Below, piece after piece: positions 34,992-43,820 of a stretch of 56,475 nt of DNA. Position 1 is the stretch's first letter. Each line of letters opens with the position of its first letter. This DNA is from Acidimicrobiaceae bacterium (lineage in GTDB: Bacteria > Actinomycetota > Acidimicrobiia > Acidimicrobiales > UBA8190), in NCBI GenBank assembly GCA_003151475.1, contig PLXQ01000037.1:1-56475 (forward strand), written 5' to 3'. The notes beneath the pieces were generated by a model. It searched no databases, was not told the origin of the DNA, and saw only the letters and a program-made list of their open reading frames with translations. A program made the position numbers and the translations under genes.

Positions 34992-35510
34992 ATGATGACG
35001 GTCGAAGAACTGGCATCCGAGGTCGCCGAGCTCCAGCGCCGGGTCTCCGCCAGCGAGGGCGTGCTCGCCATTCAGGCCCTCAAGGGTCGGTACGCCGAGT
35101 TCGTCGACCAACGATTCTCAAAGGGCGCGGTCGTCGACGCTACGACTTTGGCAGACATCGCTGACGGCGTCGCCGCCCTCTTCACCGCTGACGGCGTCTG
35201 GGACGGGGGTCCGGGCCTCGGGAAGGCCCACGGTCGGCGAGAAATAGCAGCGCGGCTACGCGAGCCTACTCTCATCTTTTCACGCCATTTCTTCATGAAC
35301 CCGCGTATCGAGGTCGAAGGTGAGGCGGCGAAGGGGCGATGGGATCTGCTGAGCCCGTGCCGCCGCGCCGATGGCGCGTCCTACTGGATGTCCGGGTACG
35401 AAGACGACGAATACCAGCGCGTCGAGGGTGCGTGGCTCCACCGCTCGATGAGACTCACCACCGTGTTCATGTCGCCGGTGGGCGATGGGTGGACGAAGGT
35501 CTTCGTCTGA
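34992..35510 (+). CDS. SnoaL-like (NTF2-fold) protein
   Basis: A 172-residue protein with an N-terminal short coiled segment (EELASEVAELQRRVSASEGV) followed by an NTF2-like cone: LKGRYAEFVDQR...ADIADGVAALFTADGVWDGG...HGRREIAARL...SRHFFMNPRI. Such proteins act as isomerases or dehydratases, or ring-hydroxylating dioxygenase small subunits. No catalytic His/Asp pair can be assigned with confidence. Start chosen at the first of two adjacent ATGs. Confidence 0.75.
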   Translation: MMTVEELASEVAELQRRVSASEGVLAIQALKGRYAEFVDQRFSKGAVVDATTLADIADGVAALFTADGVWDGGPGLGKAHGRREIAARLREPTLIFSRHFFMNPRIEVEGEAAKGRWDLLSPCRRADGASYWMSGYEDDEYQRVEGAWLHRSMRLTTVFMSPVGDGWTKVFV

Positions 35511-35531
35511 GGCTGCCTGACGAAGCAACCC

Positions 35532-36527
35532 TCAGGACGTGGCATCTCCGGGGTCGGGGGCGCCGGGTCCGCTGGCGGCTGTCTCTGAGCCGGCCGCCGT
35601 ATCCACCGCATCAAGATCAGCGGCGGTAGCACCGAGCCGGCGCTCGAGGTCCCCCAAACGGCCGCTGATCGCCGACAGCTGTTGACCCAAGTCGGCGTGG
35701 CCCTTCCTGAATTCCTCCTTGCTGGCGTCAGTGTGCTCTTTGATGAACACCGAAGCCACCGTGGCCGTGAGCACGCCGATGAGTCCTATCCCCACCAGCA
35801 TAAGGATCACGGCCACGGTGCGGCCGCCCCCACTGACCGGGAACCGGTCCCCGTAGCCCACAGTCGTCACGGTGACGACGGCCCACCAGAGCGCTTCGGG
35901 AAAACTGTGGATATTGCTCCCCTTGGCCTTCTCCTCGAAGAGCAATACCAGCCAGGCCCCGGCGATGAGGGTTCCGGTGGCGGCGATAAGAACCCGGAAA
36001 AGGCTGTGGTGTTTAAGAATGGACTCCACCCGGAGCACGGCCTCGTGCAAAAGGAGACACGTCCTCTCGATACCCATCAAGTGCCAACCCTGGAATGGCG
36101 GTACCACGACGGTGACGGGCTCCACCCACCGTCGTTTCAGGTACCCGCGGCGATCAGGAGTGACCACGAGGCGGACGAGATACTCCACCAACAAAATTGC
36201 CCAGAGCGCGAAGAGGGTCCCGACCAGGAATGTCGAGGCCGAACCATTGACGTTGGACGTCAGGATGATGACGGCAATAACCAGCCAGGCAATTCCGACG
36301 AGCCCCATCGGGTACTTCGTGACCCGCTCGATGCGGTCAACAAGATCGTGGCGACCACCTGTCGGCTTGGCGCCGGCGATCACCTCTTGCCGCCGGACCT
36401 CCTTGCGATCCTTCTCTTCGAGACGTTCACGCTCGAGGGTCTCAAGGCGCTGGATTCGCTCGAGGGAAGACGGCTTCTTCTCCGGGCTGCCGCCTGGATC
36501 AGATTGCACCTCGCTGGTGGCCCTCAC
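35532..36527 (-). CDS. Potassium channel, two-pore-helix / voltage-channel-like
   Basis: A 331-residue channel subunit. A charged N-terminal coiled coil (about residues 21-50) precedes four hydrophobic segments. The selectivity filter TTVGYGD lies at residues 221-227, between pore helix FPEALWWAVVTV and the last helix VILMLVGIGLIGVLTATVAS. A C-terminal coiled coil (about 275-310) likely supports tetramer assembly. No RCK domain is present. No clear S4 arginine ladder is visible, so voltage sensing is doubtful. Confidence 0.87.
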   Translation of the reverse strand: MRATSEVQSDPGGSPEKKPSSLERIQRLETLERERLEEKDRKEVRRQEVIAGAKPTGGRHDLVDRIERVTKYPMGLVGIAWLVIAVIILTSNVNGSASTFLVGTLFALWAILLVEYLVRLVVTPDRRGYLKRRWVEPVTVVVPPFQGWHLMGIERTCLLLHEAVLRVESILKHHSLFRVLIAATGTLIAGAWLVLLFEEKAKGSNIHSFPEALWWAVVTVTTVGYGDRFPVSGGGRTVAVILMLVGIGLIGVLTATVASVFIKEHTDASKEEFRKGHADLGQQLSAISGRLGDLERRLGATAADLDAVDTAAGSETAASGPGAPDPGDATS

Positions 36528-36596
36528 AATGAGATGAAGTTAGTAGGTGAGAGTCGAAGGCACCTCGCCAAGATCGGGCCGGGCGGTCCCAGTTAT

Positions 36597-37532
36597 TTAT
36601 CGGCCTCGGTGGGCATACTCGTAGACGGTGGTCTTGATGATGCATGAGGACGGCTGGATGTCTTCAACCCGAAGGATCCCGCTGGCGACATTGTAGTCGA
36701 CACCTTCGGCTTCGAAGGTACCGGCACAGGTGCTCCGCTGGGGGATCGAGCCGAGGTCGGTGACATGCCCGGCCACGCTGGCGCCATCCAGCGCCCGCGA
36801 CAGCTCGATCTTCAGCAACGGCTTTTGGTTGGTGAACAGCTTTTGGCCGTCATCGTCCGACGCGCATATCAGTGTTGTCCGGGCAGTGAAATCACAACCC
36901 TGGATGTCGTTTACTTTGTGGTCAAGCTTGATGTAGCCGGCGAGGCGGAGGGTCCCACCGGTTTTAGAAGTACGGCGATTCAGCAACGGAGTGGGATAGA
37001 TCTGGAGGTGGCGCATCGTGCCCCACTCACCGGAAACCATCCACTGCGTGTCCGGCGAGATTGCGTCGAAGGAATTGTTGTAGAGCTCTCCCGACACAAG
37101 CTTGTGGACATACTTGACGGTCCTGCCCGATGGCTCGGTCACCAGGAACATCTTCGAACGACCGGAACTCGGCCCTTGAAAGGCGTCGATTATGTAGCCA
37201 CGAACGGCATCGGGGTCTCCGATGTGGGTCCAACCTTGAGCGGCCAGTTTCTTCGGGACCGTCAGGATTCCCCGGTAGACGATGTTGGCGCTGCCTCTGC
37301 CACGGGTGATCGTGGTCAACCCCTCTCCCGCTGTCACGCTGTTCTCGACGTAGCTACCTACCAGTCGCCACTGGGCAATGCCGGATTCTGACACCGGTCG
37401 AGTTGGTCCGGTGCTCCCCATCGCCGGCGCTGACAGCATGCCCGGCAAGATGGCTACTGCCAGGATCGTCAGCGCCAACCCGACAGACCAACTCTGGCGG
37501 CCAAACCAACGGCCGACCCGCGCACGTCTCAT
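36597..37532 (-). CDS. Secreted protein of unknown function
   Basis: A 311-residue protein with a signal peptide (VGLALTILAVAILPGMLSAP after an Arg-rich start). The mature part is beta-rich with scattered Cys pairs (GCDFTARTTLICAS and STCAGTF...SSCII) but no motif that I recognise. Its GC content looks somewhat lower than that of neighbours. It lies between the potassium channel and a Cys-rich protein, both on the same strand. Confidence 0.6.
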   Translation of the reverse strand: MRRARVGRWFGRQSWSVGLALTILAVAILPGMLSAPAMGSTGPTRPVSESGIAQWRLVGSYVENSVTAGEGLTTITRGRGSANIVYRGILTVPKKLAAQGWTHIGDPDAVRGYIIDAFQGPSSGRSKMFLVTEPSGRTVKYVHKLVSGELYNNSFDAISPDTQWMVSGEWGTMRHLQIYPTPLLNRRTSKTGGTLRLAGYIKLDHKVNDIQGCDFTARTTLICASDDDGQKLFTNQKPLLKIELSRALDGASVAGHVTDLGSIPQRSTCAGTFEAEGVDYNVASGILRVEDIQPSSCIIKTTVYEYAHRGR

Positions 37533-37605
37533 TCAGCCACGACTCGGAAATCGCAAGGCACGCCTTTACCGGTCGTCGCTCGATCGGGAAAGCTCAGGCA
37601 GTCTG

Positions 37606-38283
37606 TCATTTCCTGGCATTCTCCTCTTGGTCTGCGATCCGCTTGCGTAATTCGAGAAACACCGCCGGGCCGACGACAGCCTCCAACTCCGCCCCCAACG
37701 ATTCGATCACTGGGCGATCACCCACATACGCGGTGGATCCTTCGGTGCAGCACCACGCCATCGTCTCGCCTTCTGCACCCCAGTCGCGGCGCGTCCACCG
37801 GCGGACCGTCGCCACCTCCGTTTCGTCATCGCCCGACTTCCAGTCCACCTTGATCGGCAGTTGCCAGCACACCGATGGCTTCCACTCGACGGGTGACTCG
37901 CCCGCATCGATGGCGGCCAGGTGCAGCGCACATCCCGCACCGCCAGGAAACCCCGGCCGGTTGAGGAAGATACAGGCGCCGTCCACCACCCGGGTGTGGG
38001 TACGAGAGCCATCGCGGAAGATGCCAACCTCAGCCGCCTCGGGGTGGCGTTCGAAGAGAGCGGGCTCGAGCGTGGCCGCCAAAGCGGCGATCATTCGAGC
38101 TTCGTCTTCGTCGCCCAGGTCGGCGCCGATCGAACAGCAGCCCAGACTGAGCTCTTCGGCCGGCTCAGGACCAATGCCCTGACAACCCCGACCCCAGAGG
38201 CACGTCCACCTCGACATCAGGAAATCCCGGTCGAAACGCCAGACGGTGCCACCGTCGTAGATCTCCTCCATCTCCGGACTCAT
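37606..38283 (-). CDS. Cysteine-rich protein (YkgJ/DUF3109-like)
   Basis: About 225 residues with nine Cys in a pattern seen in iron-sulfur- or metal-binding cysteine-cluster proteins: SRWTCLWGRGCQGI, SLGCCSIGA, GACIFLNRP, GAGCALHLA, SVCWQLP, MAWCCTEGS. The DUF3109 assignment is from memory of the pattern, not a search. Start ATG 38283; ATG 38271 is also possible. Just upstream (about 38311-38360) is a Gly/Ala-coding GCTGGC-type hexamer repeat that I regard as non-coding. Confidence 0.55.
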   Translation of the reverse strand: MSPEMEEIYDGGTVWRFDRDFLMSRWTCLWGRGCQGIGPEPAEELSLGCCSIGADLGDEDEARMIAALAATLEPALFERHPEAAEVGIFRDGSRTHTRVVDGACIFLNRPGFPGGAGCALHLAAIDAGESPVEWKPSVCWQLPIKVDWKSGDDETEVATVRRWTRRDWGAEGETMAWCCTEGSTAYVGDRPVIESLGAELEAVVGPAVFLELRKRIADQEENARK

Positions 38284-38384
38284 GAGACGACGATAGGCAG
38301 ATCCGCCCGCTGGCGCTGGCGCTGGCGCTTCGTCGCTGCCGCTGGCACTTCCGCTTCCGCCGGCTCTCCCGACGTGACTCGTCC

Positions 38385-39074
38385 TCAGTTCAGGATGTTG
38401 ACGGCCCGCGAGACGACGACTGCGACTGTCACCAGGGAGGCGAGGGATTGCAGCGCCATGAGCAGCTTCGCCCACGCGGTGAGTGGCATGGTGTCAGTCG
38501 GGCTGAATGCCGTGGCGTTCGTGAACGACGTGTAGAGATAATCAAGGAAAGTCGGCGCCCATCCGCTCGAGGAGCCCGGCGTAGACATCTGAGGAAAGAG
38601 GAAGTCCGGTCGTCGATGCGTCGACGACTGTCGGGCCGCCGGACCTCCGCGGTCTAGTTCCCAGTACCAGAGCCCGAAGACAATCACGTTGGTCAGCCAG
38701 ATCGGTACCGACGCATAGACCAGTGGCCGACCTGTGGTCTTGGCACCATAGAGCAATGCGTGTAGAAGCTCGGTGAGCGAAATCACGTTTGCCACCGTTG
38801 TGAGTGCGATCAACGACACGCCGATGACGCGCAGTCGTGACTCCTCGGCGGAGATCTTTCCGGGATTGACGACGACAAGAACCACGATCAGCGCCCCCTC
38901 GAGCGCGGGGATCAGAGCTCGGTTCCCCAAGCCCCTGATAAGGCTGTCGGGCAGGACGAGCTGAAGCGATATAGCGGTTAAGACGGCCAGGAGGGCGGGC
39001 CATCGGGCCTCGCCGTGCGACGCCACGCCCCAAGCGATGGCGTCGTGCCGGCCACGCTGGGGCGCGTCGTCCAT
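38385..39074 (-). CDS. Integral membrane protein with a filter-less channel-like pore segment
   Basis: About 229 residues with some six hydrophobic segments. The last third reads DYLYTSFTNATAFSPTDTMP followed by LTAWAKLLMALQSLASLVTV, laid out like the pore helix, filter and inner helix of two-TM potassium channels. However, NATAFSPTD stands where TVGYGD would be. It therefore cannot be a normal K+ channel. ATG 39074 was preferred over an upstream in-frame ATG at 39137. Confidence 0.6.
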   Translation of the reverse strand: MDDAPQRGRHDAIAWGVASHGEARWPALLAVLTAISLQLVLPDSLIRGLGNRALIPALEGALIVVLVVVNPGKISAEESRLRVIGVSLIALTTVANVISLTELLHALLYGAKTTGRPLVYASVPIWLTNVIVFGLWYWELDRGGPAARQSSTHRRPDFLFPQMSTPGSSSGWAPTFLDYLYTSFTNATAFSPTDTMPLTAWAKLLMALQSLASLVTVAVVVSRAVNILN

Positions 39075-39249
39075 CCGACCAACGGTACTGAGGCGGCGGC
39101 GGCGGGCCGGGGATGTGCAGGGCACCGTCCCCGCCAAGGGGATGCGGTTGTACTTCCTCTTTCGTCATCGGGCAAGATCTGATGTCCCGTCACCTCCAAC
39201 TCCAGGGTGAAGTGGTCGGTCAGCTTTCAGCGACCCACAACCGCCTCGA

Positions 39250-39627
39250 TCACGAAGCCTCGCGCTCGAGGTGCGCCTTATGAGCGAGCACAATGATCTC
39301 TTCTGATACTGAGCGTTTGTCACCTTCATGAGCCGGATGGTGCGCCGGGCAGGCAAGATACGGGGTCCCTTCGACCGGTTTCCCGAGTCGGAGACATCCT
39401 TTGACGTGGCAATTGTGGTGACGGTACACGGTGATGATGCTGCCGAGGATGAGGAAATCAGGAATCGCCCCACCGAAGCCTGACCAGAACCCGTACCAGG
39501 TACCCGATTCGGCGTTTGCTCCGGTGTAACGCAGGAACCAGTGAGACGAGTCAGTCCCGAAGACGGCAACGAGTATCAAGAAACCGACCAAGGCGATCCC
39601 CAGCCCAAGTTTGATCCACCGTTTCAT
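39250..39627 (-). CDS. Small membrane protein with a conserved Cys/His segment
   Basis: A 125-residue protein: an N-terminal membrane helix (LGLGIALVGFLILVAVF), a second hydrophobic segment (GAIPDFLILGSIITVY) and then YRHHNCHVKGCLRLGKPVEG with CPAHHPAH. The Cys/His arrangement could bind metal. Similar proteins are common, unnamed, in actinobacterial genomes and mobile regions. The 470 bases beyond it (39628-40096) contain no gene that I can support. Confidence 0.6.
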   Translation of the reverse strand: MKRWIKLGLGIALVGFLILVAVFGTDSSHWFLRYTGANAESGTWYGFWSGFGGAIPDFLILGSIITVYRHHNCHVKGCLRLGKPVEGTPYLACPAHHPAHEGDKRSVSEEIIVLAHKAHLEREAS

Positions 39628-40096
39628 GGCCTCACGCCCGACCTCTCTATCGTCACAGGCGCTCCAGACGGCACCGTGATGCGAAAATCAGTCAACAGCC
39701 CAGTCCTTTCGCGCTCATCCACTGGGGTCGGGGAAGTACCAGACAAGATCTTCCGCCGATCCTCGGTAAGAAATCCTTGGCTCTTTCCCGCACTCTTGGG
39801 ACGAGAAATCGGATAACGGCGGAACAATACGACAGATACCGCTGCCGACTGTGCCGGCGTCGGCGCCGCTGAGGTTGGACCGCTCAGCGTCAGCGGCCCA
39901 GATTGAGACTGCTGGAGTCGAGTCGGGAAACCCGGTCATCGCTCCGCGCTCCTGGGGTCACGCCATTCGTCGGTCGCGGCAAGTGCTCGCCGGATGCCGA
40001 CATACTTCACAAGCACGTTGATCCCCGACGGAGGTCCCGAACGTCGCCCGTGGCCTCGGAGGAGAACGAGCGACCGTCCTCACCTTGATAGACGGT

Positions 40097-40140
40097 GGTG
40101 GGCCTAGCTGGAATCGAACCAGCGACCTCAGCATTATCAG
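40097..40140 (-). repeat. Partial copy of tRNA-Ile 3' half (attachment-site-like)
   Basis: This 44-nt block matches 52173-52216 with one mismatch (position 40103), including 37 identical bases (40104-40140). It contains the acceptor 3' strand, T-arm and part of the anticodon arm, but no D-arm or 5' acceptor strand, so it is not a functional tRNA. Such partial copies are left by site-specific integration at tRNA genes. Confidence 0.85.
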
Positions 40141-40236
40141 GTCTGATCGGTCCCGCGGGCCTATCTGCGACGATGCTCGTATCTGCGCTCTGACCTGCTC
40201 ATTCGCTTAGCCGTCCGATTCCATTCGGAACCGTGA

Positions 40237-40419
40237 TTGTCCATCCCTTCGACGTGCCTGGCCGTCGACACGAGCGGCGGCGTGCTGACTGATTCCTCGG
40301 ACTCATGGAGCGCTCCGCTGTCCATCGACCCCGGCCATGCGCTGAGTGCCGTGTCGTGTCCGAGTCGGGGCTTCTGCCTGGCCGCCGACACGAGCGGCAA
40401 CATCGTCGTGGGTTCCTAA
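40237..40419 (+). pseudogene. Fragment of a Cys-rich repeat (SCPS-FC-AVD) secreted protein
   Basis: About 60 codons containing TCLAVDTSGGVLTDSSDSWS, ALSAVSCPSRGFCLAADTSG and a terminal NIVVGS. These are two units of an actinobacterial repeat with an SCPS-x2-FC-x-A-x-D-x-G core, usually present in many copies in long secreted proteins. The N-terminal bulk is missing. It sits about 100 bases inside the tRNA repeat and converges on the nitroreductase gene, overlapping its end by four bases. Confidence 0.55.
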
Positions 40420-40871
40420 CGGCGGGGAAGAAATGAGACGATCTTGATCTCACGTTCGGTGAGTTCCTGGTAACGACCCCAGCCCTCGTAGTGCTCGATC
40501 AGTCGTGGCCACATCACCGTCTTCTCCCGGCTCGTGAGCACGTGAGCGTCGGCCTCCACCCGTCGGCGTCCCACCTGTATCTCGACAGCCGGCGTCGCAG
40601 ACAGGTTCAGCACCCATGCCGGCGGCCGGTCGCGGCCGCCGTTGGAGCCGACCACGACGAAGCGAGGACCGTCGGGCATGTACAGAAGCGGCGTCGTCCG
40701 GGACTGACCGGTCTTCCGTCCGACCGTGGTCAGCAGCAGCATCCGACCGGCCGGGGAACGGTGACCGATCAGACCACCGGTCCGCCGGAAGACGAACCGG
40801 TGGACCCGATAGAACTGGCGCCCGACGGTGCGATCGAACAGGACGGACAACTTGGCCAACACGACGGCCAT
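40416..40871 (-). CDS. Deazaflavin (F420)-dependent nitroreductase family protein
   Basis: A 151-residue DDN/DUF385-type protein: GRMLLLTTVGRKTGQSRTTP and the following LLYMPDGPRFVVVGSNGG, then PAWVLNLSATPAVEIQVG. These are the family's F420-binding split-barrel segments. Characterised members reduce quinones, nitroimidazoles or other substrates with F420H2, implying F420 production in this organism. It is divergent from an SDR gene. Confidence 0.9.
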   Translation of the reverse strand: MAVVLAKLSVLFDRTVGRQFYRVHRFVFRRTGGLIGHRSPAGRMLLLTTVGRKTGQSRTTPLLYMPDGPRFVVVGSNGGRDRPPAWVLNLSATPAVEIQVGRRRVEADAHVLTSREKTVMWPRLIEHYEGWGRYQELTEREIKIVSFLPRR

Positions 40872-40963
40872 CGTAGGCGTCGGGTCGCACCCCGGTCGCG
40901 GGCGCAGCGGTGTGTAACGTCGCCGGAGGACTCAGATCTCCGTCTGGCGGCGAAGGGAGCGGC

Positions 40964-41830
40964 ATGGACGTGGCGGACGTGGCCGGCAAGACCGTCGTGG
41001 TCACAGGCGGCAACTCCGGTATCGGCAAGCAGACGGCGTTGGCCCTCGCTCGTGCCGGGGCGAGGGTGATGGTCACGGCCCGTGATCAGGCGAGGGGGGA
41101 GGCGGCGGTCACGGCGCTCCGCTCCGACAGCGGCGGCGGCGAGGTCGAGCTGGTCGTCTTCGACCTCGGCGACCTGGCGGCGGTGCGCGCCGGGGCAGCC
41201 GAACTCCTGGCACGCTGCGATCGGATCGACGTGCTGGTGAACAATGCCGGAGTCGTGCTCTCACAGAGGTGCGAGAGCAAAGACGGCTTTGAGGCCACCT
41301 TCGCCGTCAATCATCTCGGCCCGTTCCTCCTGACGAATCTTCTTCTCGACCGCATGAAGCAGTCCGCCCCCGCCCGCATCGTCACCGTGGCGTCCACCGC
41401 CCACAAGGGGGCACCCCATGGGCTCGACTTCAACGACCTTCAGACCACCGCGCGATACCGGGGGATGCAGGTCTACTCACGCTCCAAGTTGGCCAACATC
41501 TATTTCACGACCGAGCTGGCCAGGCGTCTCGACGGCACCGCCGTCACGGCGAACTGTCTCCACCCGGGCACGGTGGCCACCGGCTACGGACGCGACGGCG
41601 ACACCAGCGGGCTGCTCGCACTGGGCCTGAAGGTAAGCGCGCCGTTCTTCCTCACGCCCGAGAAGGGGGCCCGCACGTCGATCTATCTGGCGAGTTCTCC
41701 CGAGGTGAGCGAAGTGAGCGGCAAGTACTTTGTCAAGGGCAAACCCCGACTTCCATCCAAAGCGGCACAGGACGATGCGGCGGCCAAGCGTCTGTGGCAG
41801 ATCAGCGAGGAACTGGTCGGCCCGGAATGA
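40964..41830 (+). CDS. Short-chain dehydrogenase/reductase (retinol-dehydrogenase-like)
   Basis: A 288-residue SDR. TGGNSGIG (14-21), NNAG (93-96), Ser144 and Tyr171-x3-Lys175 form the NAD(P)-binding and catalytic set. The subtype with a C-terminal extension (SGKYFVKGKP...KRLWQISEELVG) resembles retinol dehydrogenase/WW-oxidoreductase-like enzymes. Start ATG 40964 with AAGGGAG upstream. Substrate unknown; a fatty aldehyde or alcohol is in line with the lipid genes nearby. Confidence 0.88.
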   Translation: MDVADVAGKTVVVTGGNSGIGKQTALALARAGARVMVTARDQARGEAAVTALRSDSGGGEVELVVFDLGDLAAVRAGAAELLARCDRIDVLVNNAGVVLSQRCESKDGFEATFAVNHLGPFLLTNLLLDRMKQSAPARIVTVASTAHKGAPHGLDFNDLQTTARYRGMQVYSRSKLANIYFTTELARRLDGTAVTANCLHPGTVATGYGRDGDTSGLLALGLKVSAPFFLTPEKGARTSIYLASSPEVSEVSGKYFVKGKPRLPSKAAQDDAAAKRLWQISEELVGPE

Positions 41831-41955
41831 CGACGTCGTCCATCGTGCCTGGTCAGTGCCATCGTCCATGGGACGGTTACCGGCGGCCCCGGGCGATTCG
41901 GGTCTTTGGCCCCTAGCCATCTCAGGCACCGGCGACCAAGCTTTCGTTAGTGGCT

Positions 41956-42549
41956 ATGGGCGTGTTCAATCGAGAGACAATTGGTGACCGGGCGACGAAA
42001 CCGTGGTATCACCTGCGCCCCGGCAGGGCGGTGGGGGTGGCCGTCGCCCTCTTCGCCGTCGTGTCGGTTCTGCAGTGGTTCGACGACGGATCCGGCCAAG
42101 CGATCGCCGTGCTCTATGTCCTGCCGATCGCGCTTCTGGGGGTCTCGCTGGGTGAACGCGGCGGTCTGGCCGCAGCGGCGGTCGGCTTCGGCCTGTTCGC
42201 CGTTTTCGAGGTCGTGCACAGCAGTGGCGATATCGATGCCACCGGCTGGGTGGTTCGGGCGGTGGCGATGTTCTTGCTCGGCGGTCTCCTGGGTCATTCC
42301 ACCGATCGGACGACGGCCAGCGAGAAGACCGCGCTCGACGAACAACAAAAACGTTCTCTGGCGGAAGAAGCGAACCACCGCTACGCAGAGGCGATCGAGA
42401 TCAATGACTCGCTCATCCAGGAAATGGTGGCGGCGAAGTGGTTGGTCGAACAGGGTCGAACCGACCAGGCGGCCGAGATTCTCACCACCACGATCGCCAC
42501 CGGTGAGCGGTTGGTCGTTGAGCTCCTGCCCCGGCGGGCGGCGGTGTAA
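41956..42549 (+). CDS. Membrane protein with DHp-like cytoplasmic helix pair
   Basis: About 197 residues: four hydrophobic segments (VGVAVALFAVVSVLQWF, AIAVLYVLPIALLGVSLG, LAAAAVGFGLFAVFEVV, GWVVRAVAMFLLGGLLG), then a coiled helix EKTALDEQQKRSLAEEANHR and NDSLIQEMVAAKWLVEQG. The latter recalls the dimerisation region of phosphotransfer-type histidine kinases, but no ATPase domain follows. It may be a kinase-less sensor or a truncated kinase. ATG 41956 or GTG 41950. Confidence 0.6.
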   Translation: MGVFNRETIGDRATKPWYHLRPGRAVGVAVALFAVVSVLQWFDDGSGQAIAVLYVLPIALLGVSLGERGGLAAAAVGFGLFAVFEVVHSSGDIDATGWVVRAVAMFLLGGLLGHSTDRTTASEKTALDEQQKRSLAEEANHRYAEAIEINDSLIQEMVAAKWLVEQGRTDQAAEILTTTIATGERLVVELLPRRAAV

Positions 42550-42550
42550 C

Positions 42551-43798
42551 TCAGCGACCGGGTGGACGGCGGGGACCGCCCGGTTGGTCCCGGTGGTCAT
42601 CGCCACGGCGGAGGCCCCGAAGCGACGCCATGAGGGCCGAGCCGAGCCGCAACAGCCGCATGTCGCCGATGGGGCTGCCGGTCCCGCGGTTGCAGACCAT
42701 GGCCAGAGCCAGTTCCCGCGAGGGGTCGGCCCAGCCGCCGGAACCTCCGAACCCGAAGTGGCCGAAGGCCTCATCGATCCGGCCTCGGGTGGTGCTGACC
42801 AGGTGGTAGCCGTAACGCCAGCGCATGGGCATGACGAGCACAAGGTCGCGGCGGTACGACCGGATCACACCCATCTCGGCCACGGTCGCCGGTGACAGCA
42901 GGGTGGTCCCCTCGAGAGTGCCACCGCCGGCGATCACGGCGTACATACGGGCCAGGGAGCGAGCAGTGAAGAACCCGTTGGCGGCCGGGATCGCCGCATC
43001 CATGATCCCGGCGCCGTACAGGATGTCCTCCAGCCCCCGGGGCGCCAGGGCGTTGATCATCCGCCGGGGGTTGACCGGCGAGTGCACCAGGGAGGCCGCC
43101 TTGCCCAATTGCACACCGACGCGACGACCGACCGACGACAACGGTCCCCGGCCCGGCGTCAGGTGGCCCATCGGTTCCAGCGGCGCCACCCGGTGGCGTT
43201 GGTCGGGCGGGCAGCCGAGGTAGAGCCCGTCGAGGTCCAGAGGTCCGGCGATCTCGCTCTGCACGAAGCGTTCGAGCGGCTGACCCGACACGCGGCGCAC
43301 GACTTCGCCCACCAGCCAGCCGTACGTGAAGGCGTGATACCCGTTCTGCGTCCCCGGCTCGTAGGCCGGGGTGGCCCGGGCCAGGGCGTCCACCATGTGG
43401 TCCCAGTCGAACATCCGCTCGGCCCGGTCGATGATCGAGCGGATCCGGTGCAGGCCGGCCGAGTGGGTGAGCAGGTGAGCCACGGTGACGCTCGCCTTGC
43501 CCGCCACCGCGAACTCGGGCCAGTACTCGGCCACCGGCGCGTCGTAGCGGACGAGTCCCCGGTCGGCGAGCAGGTGGAGTGCCGTCGAGGTGAGGCCCTT
43601 CGTGGTCGAGAAGCACATGGCCAGCGAGTCGCGTTCCCACGCCGCGCCGGTGTCGTCTCGCCGTCCGCCCCAGAGGTCGACGACGAGTTCGCCGCGGTGG
43701 TACGCGGCGACGGCGGCACCGCCGGTGGTACGGCTGATCTGGTGGCGGAAGGCGGTGGCCACCGGCGTGAAGGCGGGGTGCACGTAGCCGTCGATCAT
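42551..43798 (-). CDS. Beta-lactamase-fold serine hydrolase (esterase-like)
   Basis: A 415-residue class-C beta-lactamase/penicillin-binding-fold protein. STTK (S-x-x-K) carries the nucleophile Ser and its Lys, and a Tyr in NGYHAFTYGWLVGEVV fits the second motif. The third motif is FGHFGFGGSGG rather than K-T-G, as in EstB-type esterases and LACTB-like proteases. Carboxylesterase activity is more likely than beta-lactam hydrolysis. No signal peptide. ATG with GGAGG seven bases upstream; 22 bases after the SDR stop on the same strand. Confidence 0.87.
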   Translation of the reverse strand: MIDGYVHPAFTPVATAFRHQISRTTGGAAVAAYHRGELVVDLWGGRRDDTGAAWERDSLAMCFSTTKGLTSTALHLLADRGLVRYDAPVAEYWPEFAVAGKASVTVAHLLTHSAGLHRIRSIIDRAERMFDWDHMVDALARATPAYEPGTQNGYHAFTYGWLVGEVVRRVSGQPLERFVQSEIAGPLDLDGLYLGCPPDQRHRVAPLEPMGHLTPGRGPLSSVGRRVGVQLGKAASLVHSPVNPRRMINALAPRGLEDILYGAGIMDAAIPAANGFFTARSLARMYAVIAGGGTLEGTTLLSPATVAEMGVIRSYRRDLVLVMPMRWRYGYHLVSTTRGRIDEAFGHFGFGGSGGWADPSRELALAMVCNRGTGSPIGDMRLLRLGSALMASLRGLRRGDDHRDQPGGPRRPPGR

Positions 43799-43820
43799 CT
43801 CGGAGCCTCCGGGGCGGGGA

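Noticed and set aside
39628..40096. Small minus-strand frames of 67 and 74 codons
   Set aside because: They overlap each other, lack ribosome sites and show no recognisable segment.
40097..40140. A second functional tRNA gene
   Set aside because: The D-arm and 5' acceptor strand are missing and the flanking bases do not pair, so it cannot fold as a tRNA.
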